From positions 1-64,000 of the forward strand of contig DXCN01000012.1 in NCBI GenBank assembly GCA_019115985.1: DNA of 64,000 nucleotides. The letters run 5' to 3'. Source of the stretch: Candidatus Rothia avicola. Lineage in GTDB: Bacteria > Actinomycetota > Actinomycetes > Actinomycetales > Micrococcaceae. Below are positions 1-8,021 of the stretch, in pieces (the stretch's first letter is position 1; every line of letters starts with the position of its first letter). Below the pieces are notes generated by a model. That model had not been told where the DNA came from. It worked only from the letters and a program-made list of their open reading frames with translations, and made no database searches. The translations under genes were made by a program, and so were the position numbers.

Positions 1-488
1 ATAATCTGACCGACCACGCCCAGGGGCTCGTGGAAGTGGTAGGCCACGGTGTTCTCGTCAATCTCTGACAGGCGGCCTTCTTGGGTTCGAATGGCGGACG
101 CGAAGTAGCGCAGGTGGTCAACGCCCAGCGGGATATCTGCGGCCAGGGTTTCACGTACGGGCTTGCCGTTCTCCCAGGTCTCAGCCACGGCGATGGATTC
201 CAGGTTATCTTCCATAATCTGGGCCAGCTTGAGCAGCAGGGTGGCGCGCTCGGTGGGGGAGGTCTTGCCCCAGGTCTCAAAGGCCTTCCAGGCTGCGTCA
301 ATAGCCTTGTCAATGTCGGCTGCGGTGCCGCGGGCGACCTCGGCAAAGGGTTTGCCGTTGACGGGGGAGATGTCTTCAAAATACTGGCCTTCGGCCGGGG
401 CTACCCACTCACCCCCGATGAAGTGGTCGTAGCGGGACTTGAATGTGGTGATGGAATCTGCTGAGCCGGGTGCGGCGTAAACAGTCAT
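1..488 (-). CDS. aldehyde dehydrogenase, N-terminal part (cut by window edge)
   Basis: NAD(P)-dependent aldehyde dehydrogenase that oxidises an aldehyde to its acid. Only about 162 N-terminal residues are present; the catalytic Cys and Glu lie outside the window. The visible part has the family opening FIGGEWVAP, then [23 protein letters not shown] and [20 protein letters not shown], and ends in the segment that leads to the cofactor loop ([12 protein letters not shown]). Resemblance is to the broad acetaldehyde/ExaC-like group; the substrate cannot be read here. The ATG at 488 follows an AAAGGAGAGAC ribosome binding site. The upstream 230 bases hold two palindromes that could be operators. 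DUF885 lies upstream on the same strand but is separated by a hairpin, so this is probably its own transcript. Confidence 0.9.
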   Translation of the reverse strand, partial: MTVYAAPGSADSITTFKSRYDHFIGGEWVAPAEGQYFEDISPVNGKPFAEVARGTAADIDKAIDAAWKAFETWGKTSPTERATLLLKLAQIMEDNLESIAVAETWENGKPVRETLAADIPLGVDHLRYFASAIRTQEGRLSEIDENTVAYHFHEPLGVVGQI

Positions 489-524
489 TGTCTCTCCTTT
501 GAGTTGTGTCTGGTCAAGACGCGC

Positions 525-541
525 GGTGAACGAGGTTCACC
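525..541. promoter_or_regulatory. palindrome GGTGAAC-GAG-GTTCACC upstream of aldehyde dehydrogenase
   Basis: A perfect 7-bp inverted repeat with a 3-base spacer lies 37 bases upstream of the aldehyde dehydrogenase ATG. Its size and place suit a repressor or activator site in the leader. No regulator gene is adjacent. The role is inferred. Confidence 0.35.
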
Positions 542-564
542 TGTTTGTAAAAGCACATAAAAGT

Positions 565-581
565 AACTTGAATCACAAGTT
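565..581. promoter_or_regulatory. palindrome AACTTG-N5-CAAGTT upstream of aldehyde dehydrogenase
   Basis: A 6-bp inverted repeat with a 5-base spacer, 24 bases beyond the GGTGAAC palindrome. Together the two could be a compound operator or a TetR/MerR-type site. Only symmetry supports this. Confidence 0.25.
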
Positions 582-720
582 TAGTGGTGGGTTGTGCAAA
601 AGTGAAGACTGTTGCGCGAAAAACCCTGCCGGTCTGTGACTCACAGCAAAATGTGTCTTAGCTTTACATACCGGTTCACAAGCCCCGACCCCCGGCGTAC
701 AGTTACCCTCACCTCGTAGA

Positions 721-762
721 GAAGCGGGCCCTGCGCACCTATCGGTGTGCAGGGCCCGCTTC
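721..762 (-). terminator. hairpin terminator after the DUF885 gene
   Basis: Arms GAAGCGGGCCCTGCGCAC and GTGTGCAGGGCCCGCTTC (18 bp, one G-U pair, 6-base loop) lie just past the DUF885 stop codon. There is no U-tract, as is common for actinobacterial terminators. Confidence 0.6.
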
Positions 763-775
763 ATGTTGACGCCGC

Positions 776-2479
776 TTAGGCAGCTAGCGCCCGGCGCAGG
801 GTATCAAGCCCAACTGAGCCCAGCTTGAGGGCCCGGGTGTGGAAGTCGCGGTCAGAGATTCCGGCGGCACGGGCGTCCTCACGCAGCTGCAGCCAGACTC
901 GCTCACCCACCTTGTAGGAGGGAGCCTGGCCCGGCCAGCCCAGGTAGCGCAGGAACTCGAAGCGGCGCTGACCCTCAGAGATATCGAGGTTGGCTTCCAG
1001 GAACTTATAGCCCTTCTCAGCATCCCAGATGCCAGGCTCTACACCCAGTTCGGTCACCCAGCGTTCGGGGATCTCAAAGCCGCAGTGCAGACCGATGTCG
1101 AAGACCACGCGGGCAGCGCGCAGGCGCTGGGCATCGAGCATGCCCATGCGGTCGCCGGGGTCAGAGAGGTAGCCCAGCTCGTCCATGAGGCGCTCAGCGT
1201 ACAGGGCCCAGCCCTCGCCGTGGCCCGAAACCCACACGGCGTTGGCGCGCCATTGGTTCAGGGCCTCGGCCATAGCGGTTGCGTAGGCAACCTGCAGGTG
1301 GTGGCCGGGCACGCCCTCGTGGTAGACGGTTGAGGTTTCGCGCCAGGTGCCAAAGGTATCTTCACCTTCTGGCACCGACCACCACATGCGACCGGCGCGC
1401 TCAAAATCAGCGGACGGTCCGGTGTAGTAGATACCGCCCTCCTGGGTGGGTGCAATCATGCACTCGAGCTTGCGCAGCGGGCCCTCGATGGTGAAGTGCT
1501 CTTGGGCCAGGTAGTCAACGGCGGCGTCGGACAGCTTCTGCATCCAGGCCTGGAGCTCGTCGGTGCCGTTGAGGGTACGTTTGGGGTCAGCATCGAGCAG
1601 AGCTTTTGCCTCGTCAATGGTAGCACCGGGCTTGATGGCTTCGGCGACCTCCTGCTGGGCCGCGATGATGCGGTCGAGTTCCTCGATGCCCCAGGCGTAG
1701 GTCTCTTCCAGGTCAAGGGTGGTGCCTACAAACTGACGGGAGTAAAGGGAATAGCGCTCGCGGCCCACAGCATCTGCCTCGGGTGCGTCGGGGCGCAGGG
1801 TGTCTTTGAGGTAGGAGAGAAGTTCGCTGTAGCCTTCCTTGGCGGACGCAGCCCCCTGGGTAGCACGGTCGGCGTGCTCGGGGGCTGCTTCGGCTACCTC
1901 TTTTGCCAGAGCGTCGAAGAAACCGCCCTCTGCAACGTAGGCGGTTACCTGCTCGATAACGATATCAACCTGGCGAACCGCTGCTACCTTACCTGCGGTG
2001 CGGGCGGCTTCTAGGGTCTCGATATAACCGCGAACCGCTTCCGCGACGTTGCCCAGGCGGCCAGCAATGTGCCCCCAGTCTTCTGCAGTTTCGCGGTTCA
2101 TGAGGTCAAAGATGGCGCGAATACCCTGAACGGGGGAGGCGATGTTGTTGAGTTCCCAGCCGCCCAGGCCTGCCTCATGTAGTTCGAGCTTGAGCCCCAG
2201 GCGCTCGCGCATGGCATCGATAGTAACCAGGTCGATGTCGTCGGCCGGTTCAACGGCTTCAAGGGCTGCCAGAGTAGTGCGGGCTAGGTCGATCTCGGCC
2301 TGGGTGCCGGCGGGGGAGTAGTCGGGGTACTCGGTTTCCCGTCCCTTACGGCCCTCGATGGTGGCTGCTGCCGGGTCTAGTTCCAGGGTCTTCTCGTAGT
2401 AGTCATTGGCTATACGGTCGACCTCGGTCTGTGCACGGTCGGCCTTAAAAATTTCGGGTAAATCTGGGTGTAGTGTCAT
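776..2479 (-). CDS. DUF885 family zinc-type metallopeptidase
   Basis: Member of the DUF885 family (PF05960), large proteins predicted to be metal-dependent carboxypeptidase-like hydrolases. The metal-site motif HEGVPGHH (a HExxH-like HExxxGHH form) is near residue 390, followed by GHGEGWALYAE, which carries the likely third ligand (Glu). The length, about 567 residues, is full for the family. No signal peptide is visible, so it should act in the cytoplasm. I prefer the ATG at 2479, preceded by GGGGTGT; an ATG 9 bases upstream at 2488 has no ribosome binding site. It stands alone on the minus strand between AccE and the aldehyde dehydrogenase. The substrate is not known. Confidence 0.85.
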   Translation of the reverse strand: MTLHPDLPEIFKADRAQTEVDRIANDYYEKTLELDPAAATIEGRKGRETEYPDYSPAGTQAEIDLARTTLAALEAVEPADDIDLVTIDAMRERLGLKLELHEAGLGGWELNNIASPVQGIRAIFDLMNRETAEDWGHIAGRLGNVAEAVRGYIETLEAARTAGKVAAVRQVDIVIEQVTAYVAEGGFFDALAKEVAEAAPEHADRATQGAASAKEGYSELLSYLKDTLRPDAPEADAVGRERYSLYSRQFVGTTLDLEETYAWGIEELDRIIAAQQEVAEAIKPGATIDEAKALLDADPKRTLNGTDELQAWMQKLSDAAVDYLAQEHFTIEGPLRKLECMIAPTQEGGIYYTGPSADFERAGRMWWSVPEGEDTFGTWRETSTVYHEGVPGHHLQVAYATAMAEALNQWRANAVWVSGHGEGWALYAERLMDELGYLSDPGDRMGMLDAQRLRAARVVFDIGLHCGFEIPERWVTELGVEPGIWDAEKGYKFLEANLDISEGQRRFEFLRYLGWPGQAPSYKVGERVWLQLREDARAAGISDRDFHTRALKLGSVGLDTLRRALAA

Positions 2480-2532
2480 ACACCCCATTCTAGGTTATTG
2501 TGACTCAGAAAACAGGGAGCTGGGTGGGAAAA

Positions 2533-2847
2533 CTACTGGGGGCGGGCCCGCTTCCAGGAGCCGGGCCCGGGGCGCAGCCGCATACCCAGGCGCTGGGTAT
2601 GGTTGAGACGGCGCTGCCACATCTCCAGCGCGGTCTCTTGCTGGGAATCAGCCTGGGCCTGTAGCGCCACTACGACGCTGGTCAGCGCAGCCAGTTCTTC
2701 TTCCGTGGGGTTGCCCCGCACCACCGAGAGCACGGGCGCGGGCACCTGCTCATCGCCGGCGTCCTGCCCCTGGTTTTCAAGGGGGGCGGACGCAGCTGCC
2801 GGCTTTTTGCCGAAGCCCAGCAGAGATAGCGGATTGTGAGTTGCCAT
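2533..2847 (-). CDS. accE: acyl-CoA carboxylase epsilon subunit
   Basis: Small non-catalytic subunit (PF13822) that stabilises actinobacterial acyl-CoA carboxylases, joining the AccA (biotin carboxylase) and AccD (carboxyltransferase) subunits. The core VVRGNPTEEELAALTSVV at residues 43-60 is the family signature, preceded by a Pro/Ala/Gly-rich linker. The C-terminus is basic. Length is 104 residues. It lies 14 bases downstream of accD on the same strand, so the two are co-transcribed, as in Mycobacterium and Streptomyces. The alpha subunit is not in the window. The pair probably serves propionyl- or acetyl-CoA carboxylation. Confidence 0.88.
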   Translation of the reverse strand: MATHNPLSLLGFGKKPAAASAPLENQGQDAGDEQVPAPVLSVVRGNPTEEELAALTSVVVALQAQADSQQETALEMWQRRLNHTQRLGMRLRPGPGSWKRARPQ

Positions 2848-2861
2848 GTTCTACCTACCCC

Positions 2862-4466
2862 TTACAGCGGAATGTTGCCGTGCTTTTTGGCGGGGGAGGC
2901 TGCACGCTTATCGCGCAGGGCCCGCAGGGAAGAAATGATGCGCACGCGGGTCTCGGAAGGGGCGATGACCTCGTCGATGTAGCCCAGCTCGGCAGCCTGG
3001 TAGGGGTTGAGCAGTTCCTCTTCGTACTTGGCAATGAGTTCAGCGCGCTTAGCCTCAACATCGCCGCCTTCTTCGGCCACCGCGGCCAGCTCGCGACGGT
3101 AGAGAATATTGACCGCACCCTGGGCCCCCATCACACCAATCTGGGCGGTGGGCCAGGCCAGGTTAATATCGGCTCCCAGCTTCTTCGAGCCCATCACAAT
3201 GTAGGCCCCGCCGTAGGCCTTACGGGTAATCACGGTAACCAGCGGAACGGTCGCCTCGGCGTAAGCGTAAAGCAGCTTGGCGCCGCGGCGGATAATGCCG
3301 TTGAACTCCTGGTCGGTACCGGGCAGGAAGCCGGGCACATCAACAAAGGTCAGAATCGGAATGTTGAAGGCATCGCAGTTGCGCACGAAGCGGGCGGCCT
3401 TCTCAGAAGCATTGATGTCGAGGGTGCCAGCGAACTGCATGGGCTGGTTGGCCACAATGCCCACGGTCTTACCCTCAACCCGGGCATAACCAATCATTAC
3501 GTTGGGGGCGTAGAGGGCCTGCATCTCAAAGAAATGGCCATCATCAACCACCGACTCAATCACAGCCCGCATGTCGTAGGGTTGATTGGCCGAATCGGGA
3601 ATCAGCAGGTCAAGGTCAAGATCATCGACGGTGACCTCGGGGTCCTGATCATGATCCAGGGGGAAGGTCTCGGTGAGGTTGTTGGAGGGCAAGAACTCAA
3701 CGAGCTCGCGGACGAAATCGAAGGCGTCCTCTTCGTCCTCAGCCAGGTAGGTCGACGTACCCGTCACCGCGTTATGCTGGCGGGCACCGCCCAGGGTCTC
3801 CATATCGACCTCTTCACCGGTCACGGTTTTAATGACATCGGGGCCGGTAATAAACATGTGGCTGGTCTTATCAACCATCACAATGTAGTCGGTCAGAGCA
3901 GGGGAGTAGGCCGCGCCACCAGCGCAGGGGCCCATAATCACCGAAATCTGCGGAATCACACCCGAGGCCCGCACATTCATACGGAAGATATCGGCAAACA
4001 TGGCCAGCGAAGCAACACCCTCCTGAATGCGGGCACCACCACCGTCATTAATACCGATAACGGGGCAGCCGTTCTTCAACGCGAACTTCTGCACCTTCAC
4101 AATCTTCTCGCCGTTGACCTGCGACAGAGAACCACCGTAGACGGTGAAATCCTGGGAATAGACCGCAACCAGGCGGCCGTCGATGGTGCCGTAGCCCGAA
4201 ACCAGGCCATCACCCAGCGGCTTTTTCTTCTCCATACCAAAAGCAGTAGTGCGGTGCTTAGCCAGGGCATCAAACTCCACAAAAGAACCCTCGTCAAGCA
4301 GCATGTCAATGCGCTCGCGGGCAGTCTGCTTGCCGCGTTCGTGCTGACGGTCAATCGGGCCCTGGCCTGTGGGTGCAAGGGCCTGCTCGCGGCGGGCGTA
4401 GAAGTCAGCGATTTTACCGGCGGTGGTGGTCGAATCGGGGGCATCGGTAGTGGGGTTCTCGCTCAT
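2862..4466 (-). CDS. accD: acyl-CoA (propionyl-CoA) carboxylase beta subunit
   Basis: Carboxyltransferase subunit that moves CO2 from biotin to an acyl-CoA, giving malonyl- or methylmalonyl-CoA for fatty-acid synthesis or propionate use. It has the two crotonase-fold halves: N-terminal [18 protein letters not shown] (acyl-CoA binding) and [13 protein letters not shown], and C-terminal [14 protein letters not shown] and [17 protein letters not shown]. Length from the chosen start ([10 protein letters not shown]) is 534 residues, typical for PccB/AccD5. The ATG at 4466 has GAGG nine bases upstream; an in-frame ATG at 4535 would add 23 residues without homology. BirA, which biotinylates the partner subunit, is encoded nearby at 5276. 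Confidence 0.93.
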   Translation of the reverse strand: MSENPTTDAPDSTTTAGKIADFYARREQALAPTGQGPIDRQHERGKQTARERIDMLLDEGSFVEFDALAKHRTTAFGMEKKKPLGDGLVSGYGTIDGRLVAVYSQDFTVYGGSLSQVNGEKIVKVQKFALKNGCPVIGINDGGGARIQEGVASLAMFADIFRMNVRASGVIPQISVIMGPCAGGAAYSPALTDYIVMVDKTSHMFITGPDVIKTVTGEEVDMETLGGARQHNAVTGTSTYLAEDEEDAFDFVRELVEFLPSNNLTETFPLDHDQDPEVTVDDLDLDLLIPDSANQPYDMRAVIESVVDDGHFFEMQALYAPNVMIGYARVEGKTVGIVANQPMQFAGTLDINASEKAARFVRNCDAFNIPILTFVDVPGFLPGTDQEFNGIIRRGAKLLYAYAEATVPLVTVITRKAYGGAYIVMGSKKLGADINLAWPTAQIGVMGAQGAVNILYRRELAAVAEEGGDVEAKRAELIAKYEEELLNPYQAAELGYIDEVIAPSETRVRIISSLRALRDKRAASPAKKHGNIPL

Positions 4467-4613
4467 GCTGTGCCTGCCTCGTGCGCTGTGGGTCAATGGT
4501 GTGGGGTGACCTGGGAGAAGGGTCATTCTTTTCAACTATAGACCTGCCACCCCGCCCCACCCAATTATTCTTGGGATTTTTGAGCGATTTTTCTAAATAA
4601 GAGTGTTTCGGGG

Positions 4614-4842
4614 GAGCTGGAGCAGGCTCACGCTTGCTGTCGACCCTCTCGCTGGTTCGCTAGCTGGCTCGCAGGCTCGCCAGATTCGCACCGAGATTTA
4701 TTTTCCTCGCGCGCTCGGAATCTCGGTGCTCATCACCAGCGATTCATGCCCCGCCTTGCGGCGGATTCTGTTCGCTCTTGTGTGCTGACGCACCCGCTCA
4801 CTCCATCGAGCCAACAGCTTCGCTGTGAGCCTGCTTCAGCTC
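4614..4842. repeat. 229-bp intergenic inverted-repeat element (family 1, copy A)
   Basis: Outer inverted arms GAGCTGGAGCAGGCTCAC (4614-4631) and GTGAGCCTGCTTCAGCTC (4825-4842) match at 17 of 18. A second pair CGCTGGT/ACCAGCG lies inside (4650-4656, 4735-4741). The centre is a hairpin with arms GCACCGAGATT/AATCTCGGTGC (4688-4698, 4719-4729) around the loop TATTTTCCTCGCGCGCTCGG. The same loop with a different stem occurs at 34854-34894. No coding potential is evident. It looks like a small non-autonomous mobile or REP-like element. Confidence 0.6.
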
Positions 4843-4844
4843 TA

Positions 4845-4878
4845 GTGCTTCTTGCTTACTTGTGCTTCTTGCTTACTT
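4845..4878. repeat. 17-bp tandem duplication covering the end of the YciI gene
   Basis: GTGCTTCTTGCTTACTT is repeated exactly at 4845-4861 and 4862-4878. The second copy includes the last codons and TAA of the YciI-like gene, so the stop context is duplicated. Probably slippage. Confidence 0.8.
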
Positions 4879-5157
4879 GCCGACCTTGCCAATCACAGCG
4901 TTCCATTCGCGTGCGGTGTAGCCGGTGAGTACGCCGCCGGTGCTCATGGGGTCGGCAGCAATAATGCGGTCGAGGTCGTCGCGGTCTTCGGCGACGAAGA
5001 TGAGGAGGGCGCCTGCGGGGTCGCCGTCGAGGAAGGCGCCGGCTGCATGCAGCTTACCTTCTTCGTGGAGCTGGGCCAGGTATTCGCGGTGGGCGGGGCG
5101 GTGCTCAGCCTGCAGGTCTGCGGGGCCGTAGGAGTACTGCACAGCGTAGACGGTCAT
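4873..5157 (-). CDS. YciI family protein
   Basis: Small YCII-domain protein (PF03795) with a ferredoxin-like fold related to muconolactone isomerases and dyp-type dimers; the biochemical role is mostly unknown. The 94-residue product begins MTVYAVQYSYGP and has the family residues: His in HRPAHREYL, the GKLHAAGAF segment and the Asp in AADPMSTGGV. The start at 5157 has AAAGG about eight bases upstream; a longer frame to 5277 has no homology and would run into the birA promoter. It is divergent from birA. Confidence 0.82.
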   Translation of the reverse strand: MTVYAVQYSYGPADLQAEHRPAHREYLAQLHEEGKLHAAGAFLDGDPAGALLIFVAEDRDDLDRIIAADPMSTGGVLTGYTAREWNAVIGKVGK

Positions 5158-5275
5158 GGTAGAACCTTTCGTAGGGGTTAGACAGTTCCAGTATTGCACC
5201 GCTAGGCCGCTCAGGATGGGTGTGACCCCGTAGAATAGCGGTCGAAACTTAGTATGTGAGATAAGGAGTGCGCGC

Positions 5276-6127
5276 ATGGGGCATCTTCAGGCTGACCTGG
5301 TTGATGTGAGCGGATTTGAGCGGGTGGAGCTTCTGCCCTCGGTAGGGTCAACTAACGAGTACGCCCGGCAGATTCTGGTGGGCGATGCCCTGGTGCGCCG
5401 CAGCTATGGGGAGCTCTCGCTGGTCTCGACCGCCGACCAGAACGCGGGGAAAGGACGCCTGGACAGGCTCTGGGTGGCCCCGGCTGGTGCCGCTTTGGCA
5501 ACCAGTTTTGCCGTTCGTCCTCACATCAACCCGGCCAACAGGGTTGCACCTGACCAGTATCACTGGTTTACCTCTTTAGCTGCCTTGGCTGCCTGCGATG
5601 TTTTTGAGCAGCTCTCAGGACTGCACCCCTCTATTAAATGGCCTAACGATGTGCTGCTGGGTAACCGTAAGGCCTGCGGTATTCTGGCCCAGCTCGTGAT
5701 TGAACCGGAGGGGCAGATTTCGGTTGTGGTGGGTATTGGGCTCAACCTGAACCTGGCTCAGGAGGATCTGCCCGTCCCTACCGCCACCAGCGCCCTGCTG
5801 GAATCTGGGCAGCCGGTTGACTTGAATCGGGCGCTGACGGTCTTAGCGACCAGCTTTTCCCGCTATTACCGGGAATTTGCAGCCACCGGCTTCGATGCGG
5901 GTGCGGCTACCGGTGGGGCCTCCCTCCTGGACCGCCTACGGGGGCGCATGAGCACCCTGGGAGCTGCCCTTACCATTCACCTGCCCGGGGGTGAGACCTT
6001 TAGGGGTACCGGGGTTGAATTGACCGCAGAAGGGGAGCTGGTCGTCCGCTCAGATAGCGGCGAGGAGCGAAGCTTTACCGTGGGGGACGTGGTGCACGTA
6101 CGCCCCCAGGGGTACGGCGCTAGATAA
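5276..6127 (+). CDS. birA: biotin-[acetyl-CoA-carboxylase] ligase
   Basis: Biotin protein ligase: makes biotinyl-5'-AMP and attaches biotin to the lysine of the carboxylase carrier domain. It is a group I enzyme with no N-terminal DNA-binding domain. It opens with the substrate-recognition VGSTNEYAR, then the biotinyl-AMP loop as GKGRLDRLW (residues 58-66, a variant of GRGRxGR), then KWPNDVLLGNRKACGIL near residue 120 and a short C-terminal SH3-like domain. Length 283 is normal. AAGGAG lies before the ATG. Its target, the acyl-CoA carboxylase, is partly encoded just upstream on the other strand. Confidence 0.92.
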   Translation: MGHLQADLVDVSGFERVELLPSVGSTNEYARQILVGDALVRRSYGELSLVSTADQNAGKGRLDRLWVAPAGAALATSFAVRPHINPANRVAPDQYHWFTSLAALAACDVFEQLSGLHPSIKWPNDVLLGNRKACGILAQLVIEPEGQISVVVGIGLNLNLAQEDLPVPTATSALLESGQPVDLNRALTVLATSFSRYYREFAATGFDAGAATGGASLLDRLRGRMSTLGAALTIHLPGGETFRGTGVELTAEGELVVRSDSGEERSFTVGDVVHVRPQGYGAR

Positions 6128-6163
6128 CTCGGAAAATATCGGGGAATCTTCAGGAAGCATCGA

Positions 6164-6169
6164 TAGACT
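6164..6169 (+). promoter_or_regulatory. -10 element TAGACT for a probably leaderless mRNA
   Basis: TAGACT lies 8 bases before the ATG at 6178, with no Shine-Dalgarno sequence, so transcription should start at or next to the start codon. No clear -35. Confidence 0.4.
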
Positions 6170-6177
6170 CACCAGTG

Positions 6178-6672
6178 ATGAAACTACGAGGCGACCTCTA
6201 CCCTGCAGAACACACCCTTGCCGCAACGCGCGCCCACGGGGTGCTGTTGGTGCGCCCTCTGGCCTACTTTTTTCTTGCTATGACGGCCTGGAGCTTTGCC
6301 TCCGCCCTGGGACTTGGTGCCCCTGTCTGGCGCTACCTAGCCCTGGCTCTTGCGCTGTGGCTGGTCTGGTTGGGCGTGCGAGGGGTGGCACGCTGGGTGA
6401 ATACCAGCTACCTGCTCACTAATGGCCGGCTGGTGATTAGGCGGGGCTGGGGCCCCGGTAAGGACGTCAGTGTTCCGCTCGCTGAAGTTGAGGGGGTGAG
6501 CGTGGGGCACCGGCATCTGTTGGGGCTAACCAATGCTGCCGCCCTGACTGTGCATGCCCGCGGGGTGCAGCACGTGCTACGGGCTGTGCCCGACCCTGAA
6601 CGTTTTAGTCGGGAGATTCAGGAGGCCCAGCGAGCTCTGCTGGGCGGGTCTGTCTCCCGCCACCGAGTGTAA
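6178..6672 (+). CDS. PH-domain (bPH2-like) membrane protein
   Basis: A 164-residue protein with two adjacent membrane segments (about residues 22-45 and 50-67) followed by a bacterial PH-like domain containing NTSYLLTNGRLVIRRG and a later VPLAEVEGVSVGHRHL strand. This is the YdbS/YdbT-type arrangement (PF03703). Function is not established; such proteins sit in the inner membrane with the domain inside. The first possible start is GTG 6175 and the next is ATG 6178; the -10 hexamer at 6164-6169 fits a leaderless message from 6178. It follows birA by about 50 bases. Confidence 0.75.
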   Translation: MKLRGDLYPAEHTLAATRAHGVLLVRPLAYFFLAMTAWSFASALGLGAPVWRYLALALALWLVWLGVRGVARWVNTSYLLTNGRLVIRRGWGPGKDVSVPLAEVEGVSVGHRHLLGLTNAAALTVHARGVQHVLRAVPDPERFSREIQEAQRALLGGSVSRHRV

Positions 6673-6893
6673 ACTCGCAATATCTGTCTCATAAGCCTAA
6701 ACAGGTTGTTTGGGTTCGAAAAAAGGTGACGGCGGGCATAGAATAGGCGATGGCGCTTAGCGGGTGGTGAACATTTCGTAGCCTGGCTCACAGTAACTGG
6801 GTATTCTTGAAGTAGGTAACTACTCGCCGTGCCAGCCCTAGACCTTACTACCTCTAGAACCACGCAGCACTAACCAAGAGAAGGAAGACTCCA

Positions 6894-8021
6894 GTGGAGA
6901 AGTCAGCACCCGGTAGCGACCCCGCCGAACAGGCCGGAACCGCACCCAGCCGGAGCAGGCACCACCATAACCGCGTGCAAAGCCAGCTCTACCGTAGCGA
7001 CGAAGCCCGGCAGGGTGTGCTGGAACTTGAACGCGCTCTTCTGGGGGAAAACCGCAGCATGAAACGCGGTGAGGTGGCCGACGAAGCCGGGGTACCCCTG
7101 CTCACCGCCCGTAAAATCTGGCGTTCCCTGGGGCTGCCCAACCTCACCGACGACGACGCCTACTTCACCCACGCCGACAGCAAGGCCCTGACCACGGTTA
7201 CCTCCCTTATTAAAGAGGGCAAACTGACCGAAGAAGCTGCCCTGTCCCTCACCCGCTCGGTGGGGCAGATGATGGACCGCATGGTGGTCTGGCAGGTCGA
7301 GGCCCTGGTCGAAGATATGGTTATCAACGGCGGGCTGACCGACACCGAAGCCCGCGGCGAGCTTCTGAGCCTCCTCCCGCGCCTCATTGAAGACCTAGAA
7401 GACATCACTGTTTACGGCTACCGCCGCATGCTCAACTCGGCCATCTTGCGCCTGGCCCTGCGCGACGAAGAGGACAGCACCGACCTGGCAGACAGCGACC
7501 TGCCCCTAGCCCGCGGCGTAGGTTTCGTTGACCTGGTCTCCTATACCTCACTCTCACGAGAAATGAACGAGCGGAACCTAGCCCGCCTGGTCAAGAACTT
7601 TGAGCAGCGCTGCGCCGAAGTCATTGCGGTAGGTGGCGGGCGCATCATCAAAACGGTAGGGGACGAAGTCATGTACCTGGTCGAATCCCCCGAAGACGGT
7701 GCCCGTATTGCCCTGACCCTCTCAAAACTTATTAGTGAAGACCCCCTGCTCCCCGAAGCTCGCGTATCCTTCGTCTGGGGCAGGGTGCTACCGCGTCTGG
7801 GTGACATCTACGGCCCCACCGTCAACCTGGCCTCCCGCCTGGTCGCGCTGACCGAACCCGGGGTCGTCCTCACCGACGCCTCTACCGCTGAAGCCCTAGA
7901 AGACGACAAGCGTTTTGTGCTCATCCCCCAGGGCGTGCGCAACGTGCGCGGCTTTGGAAACGTTAGGCCCGTGGCAATTACCCCGGGCATCGGTAATGAA
8001 CTGGAGATCGATTTCGAATGA
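6894..8021 (+). CDS. class III adenylate/guanylate cyclase domain protein
   Basis: Cytosolic class III nucleotide cyclase, predicted to make cAMP. The N-terminal 190 residues match the adenylate cyclase regulatory domain of actinobacteria such as Mycobacterium Rv2212 (SMKRGEVADEAGVPLLTARKIW, helix-turn-helix-like). The cyclase domain starts near residue 203 with VGFVDLVSYTSLSREMNE (first metal Asp), then GGGRIIKTVGDEVMYLVES (second metal Asp) and GDIYGPTVNLASRL (transition-state Asn-x3-Arg). Length 375. It starts with GTG after AAGGAAG and overlaps the PP2C gene by ATGA, so the two are translationally coupled. No membrane segment is seen. Confidence 0.88.
   Translation: MEKSAPGSDPAEQAGTAPSRSRHHHNRVQSQLYRSDEARQGVLELERALLGENRSMKRGEVADEAGVPLLTARKIWRSLGLPNLTDDDAYFTHADSKALTTVTSLIKEGKLTEEAALSLTRSVGQMMDRMVVWQVEALVEDMVINGGLTDTEARGELLSLLPRLIEDLEDITVYGYRRMLNSAILRLALRDEEDSTDLADSDLPLARGVGFVDLVSYTSLSREMNERNLARLVKNFEQRCAEVIAVGGGRIIKTVGDEVMYLVESPEDGARIALTLSKLISEDPLLPEARVSFVWGRVLPRLGDIYGPTVNLASRLVALTEPGVVLTDASTAEALEDDKRFVLIPQGVRNVRGFGNVRPVAITPGIGNELEIDFE

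Noticed and set aside
2841..4541. 566-codon plus-strand ORF opposite accD
   Set aside because: It is the mirror of the well-supported accD frame, with the His/Gly/Val-rich composition typical of antisense frames in GC-rich DNA.
4603..4928. Short ORFs inside the 4614-4842 element
   Set aside because: They follow the palindromic repeat sequence, are low in complexity and lack start signals.
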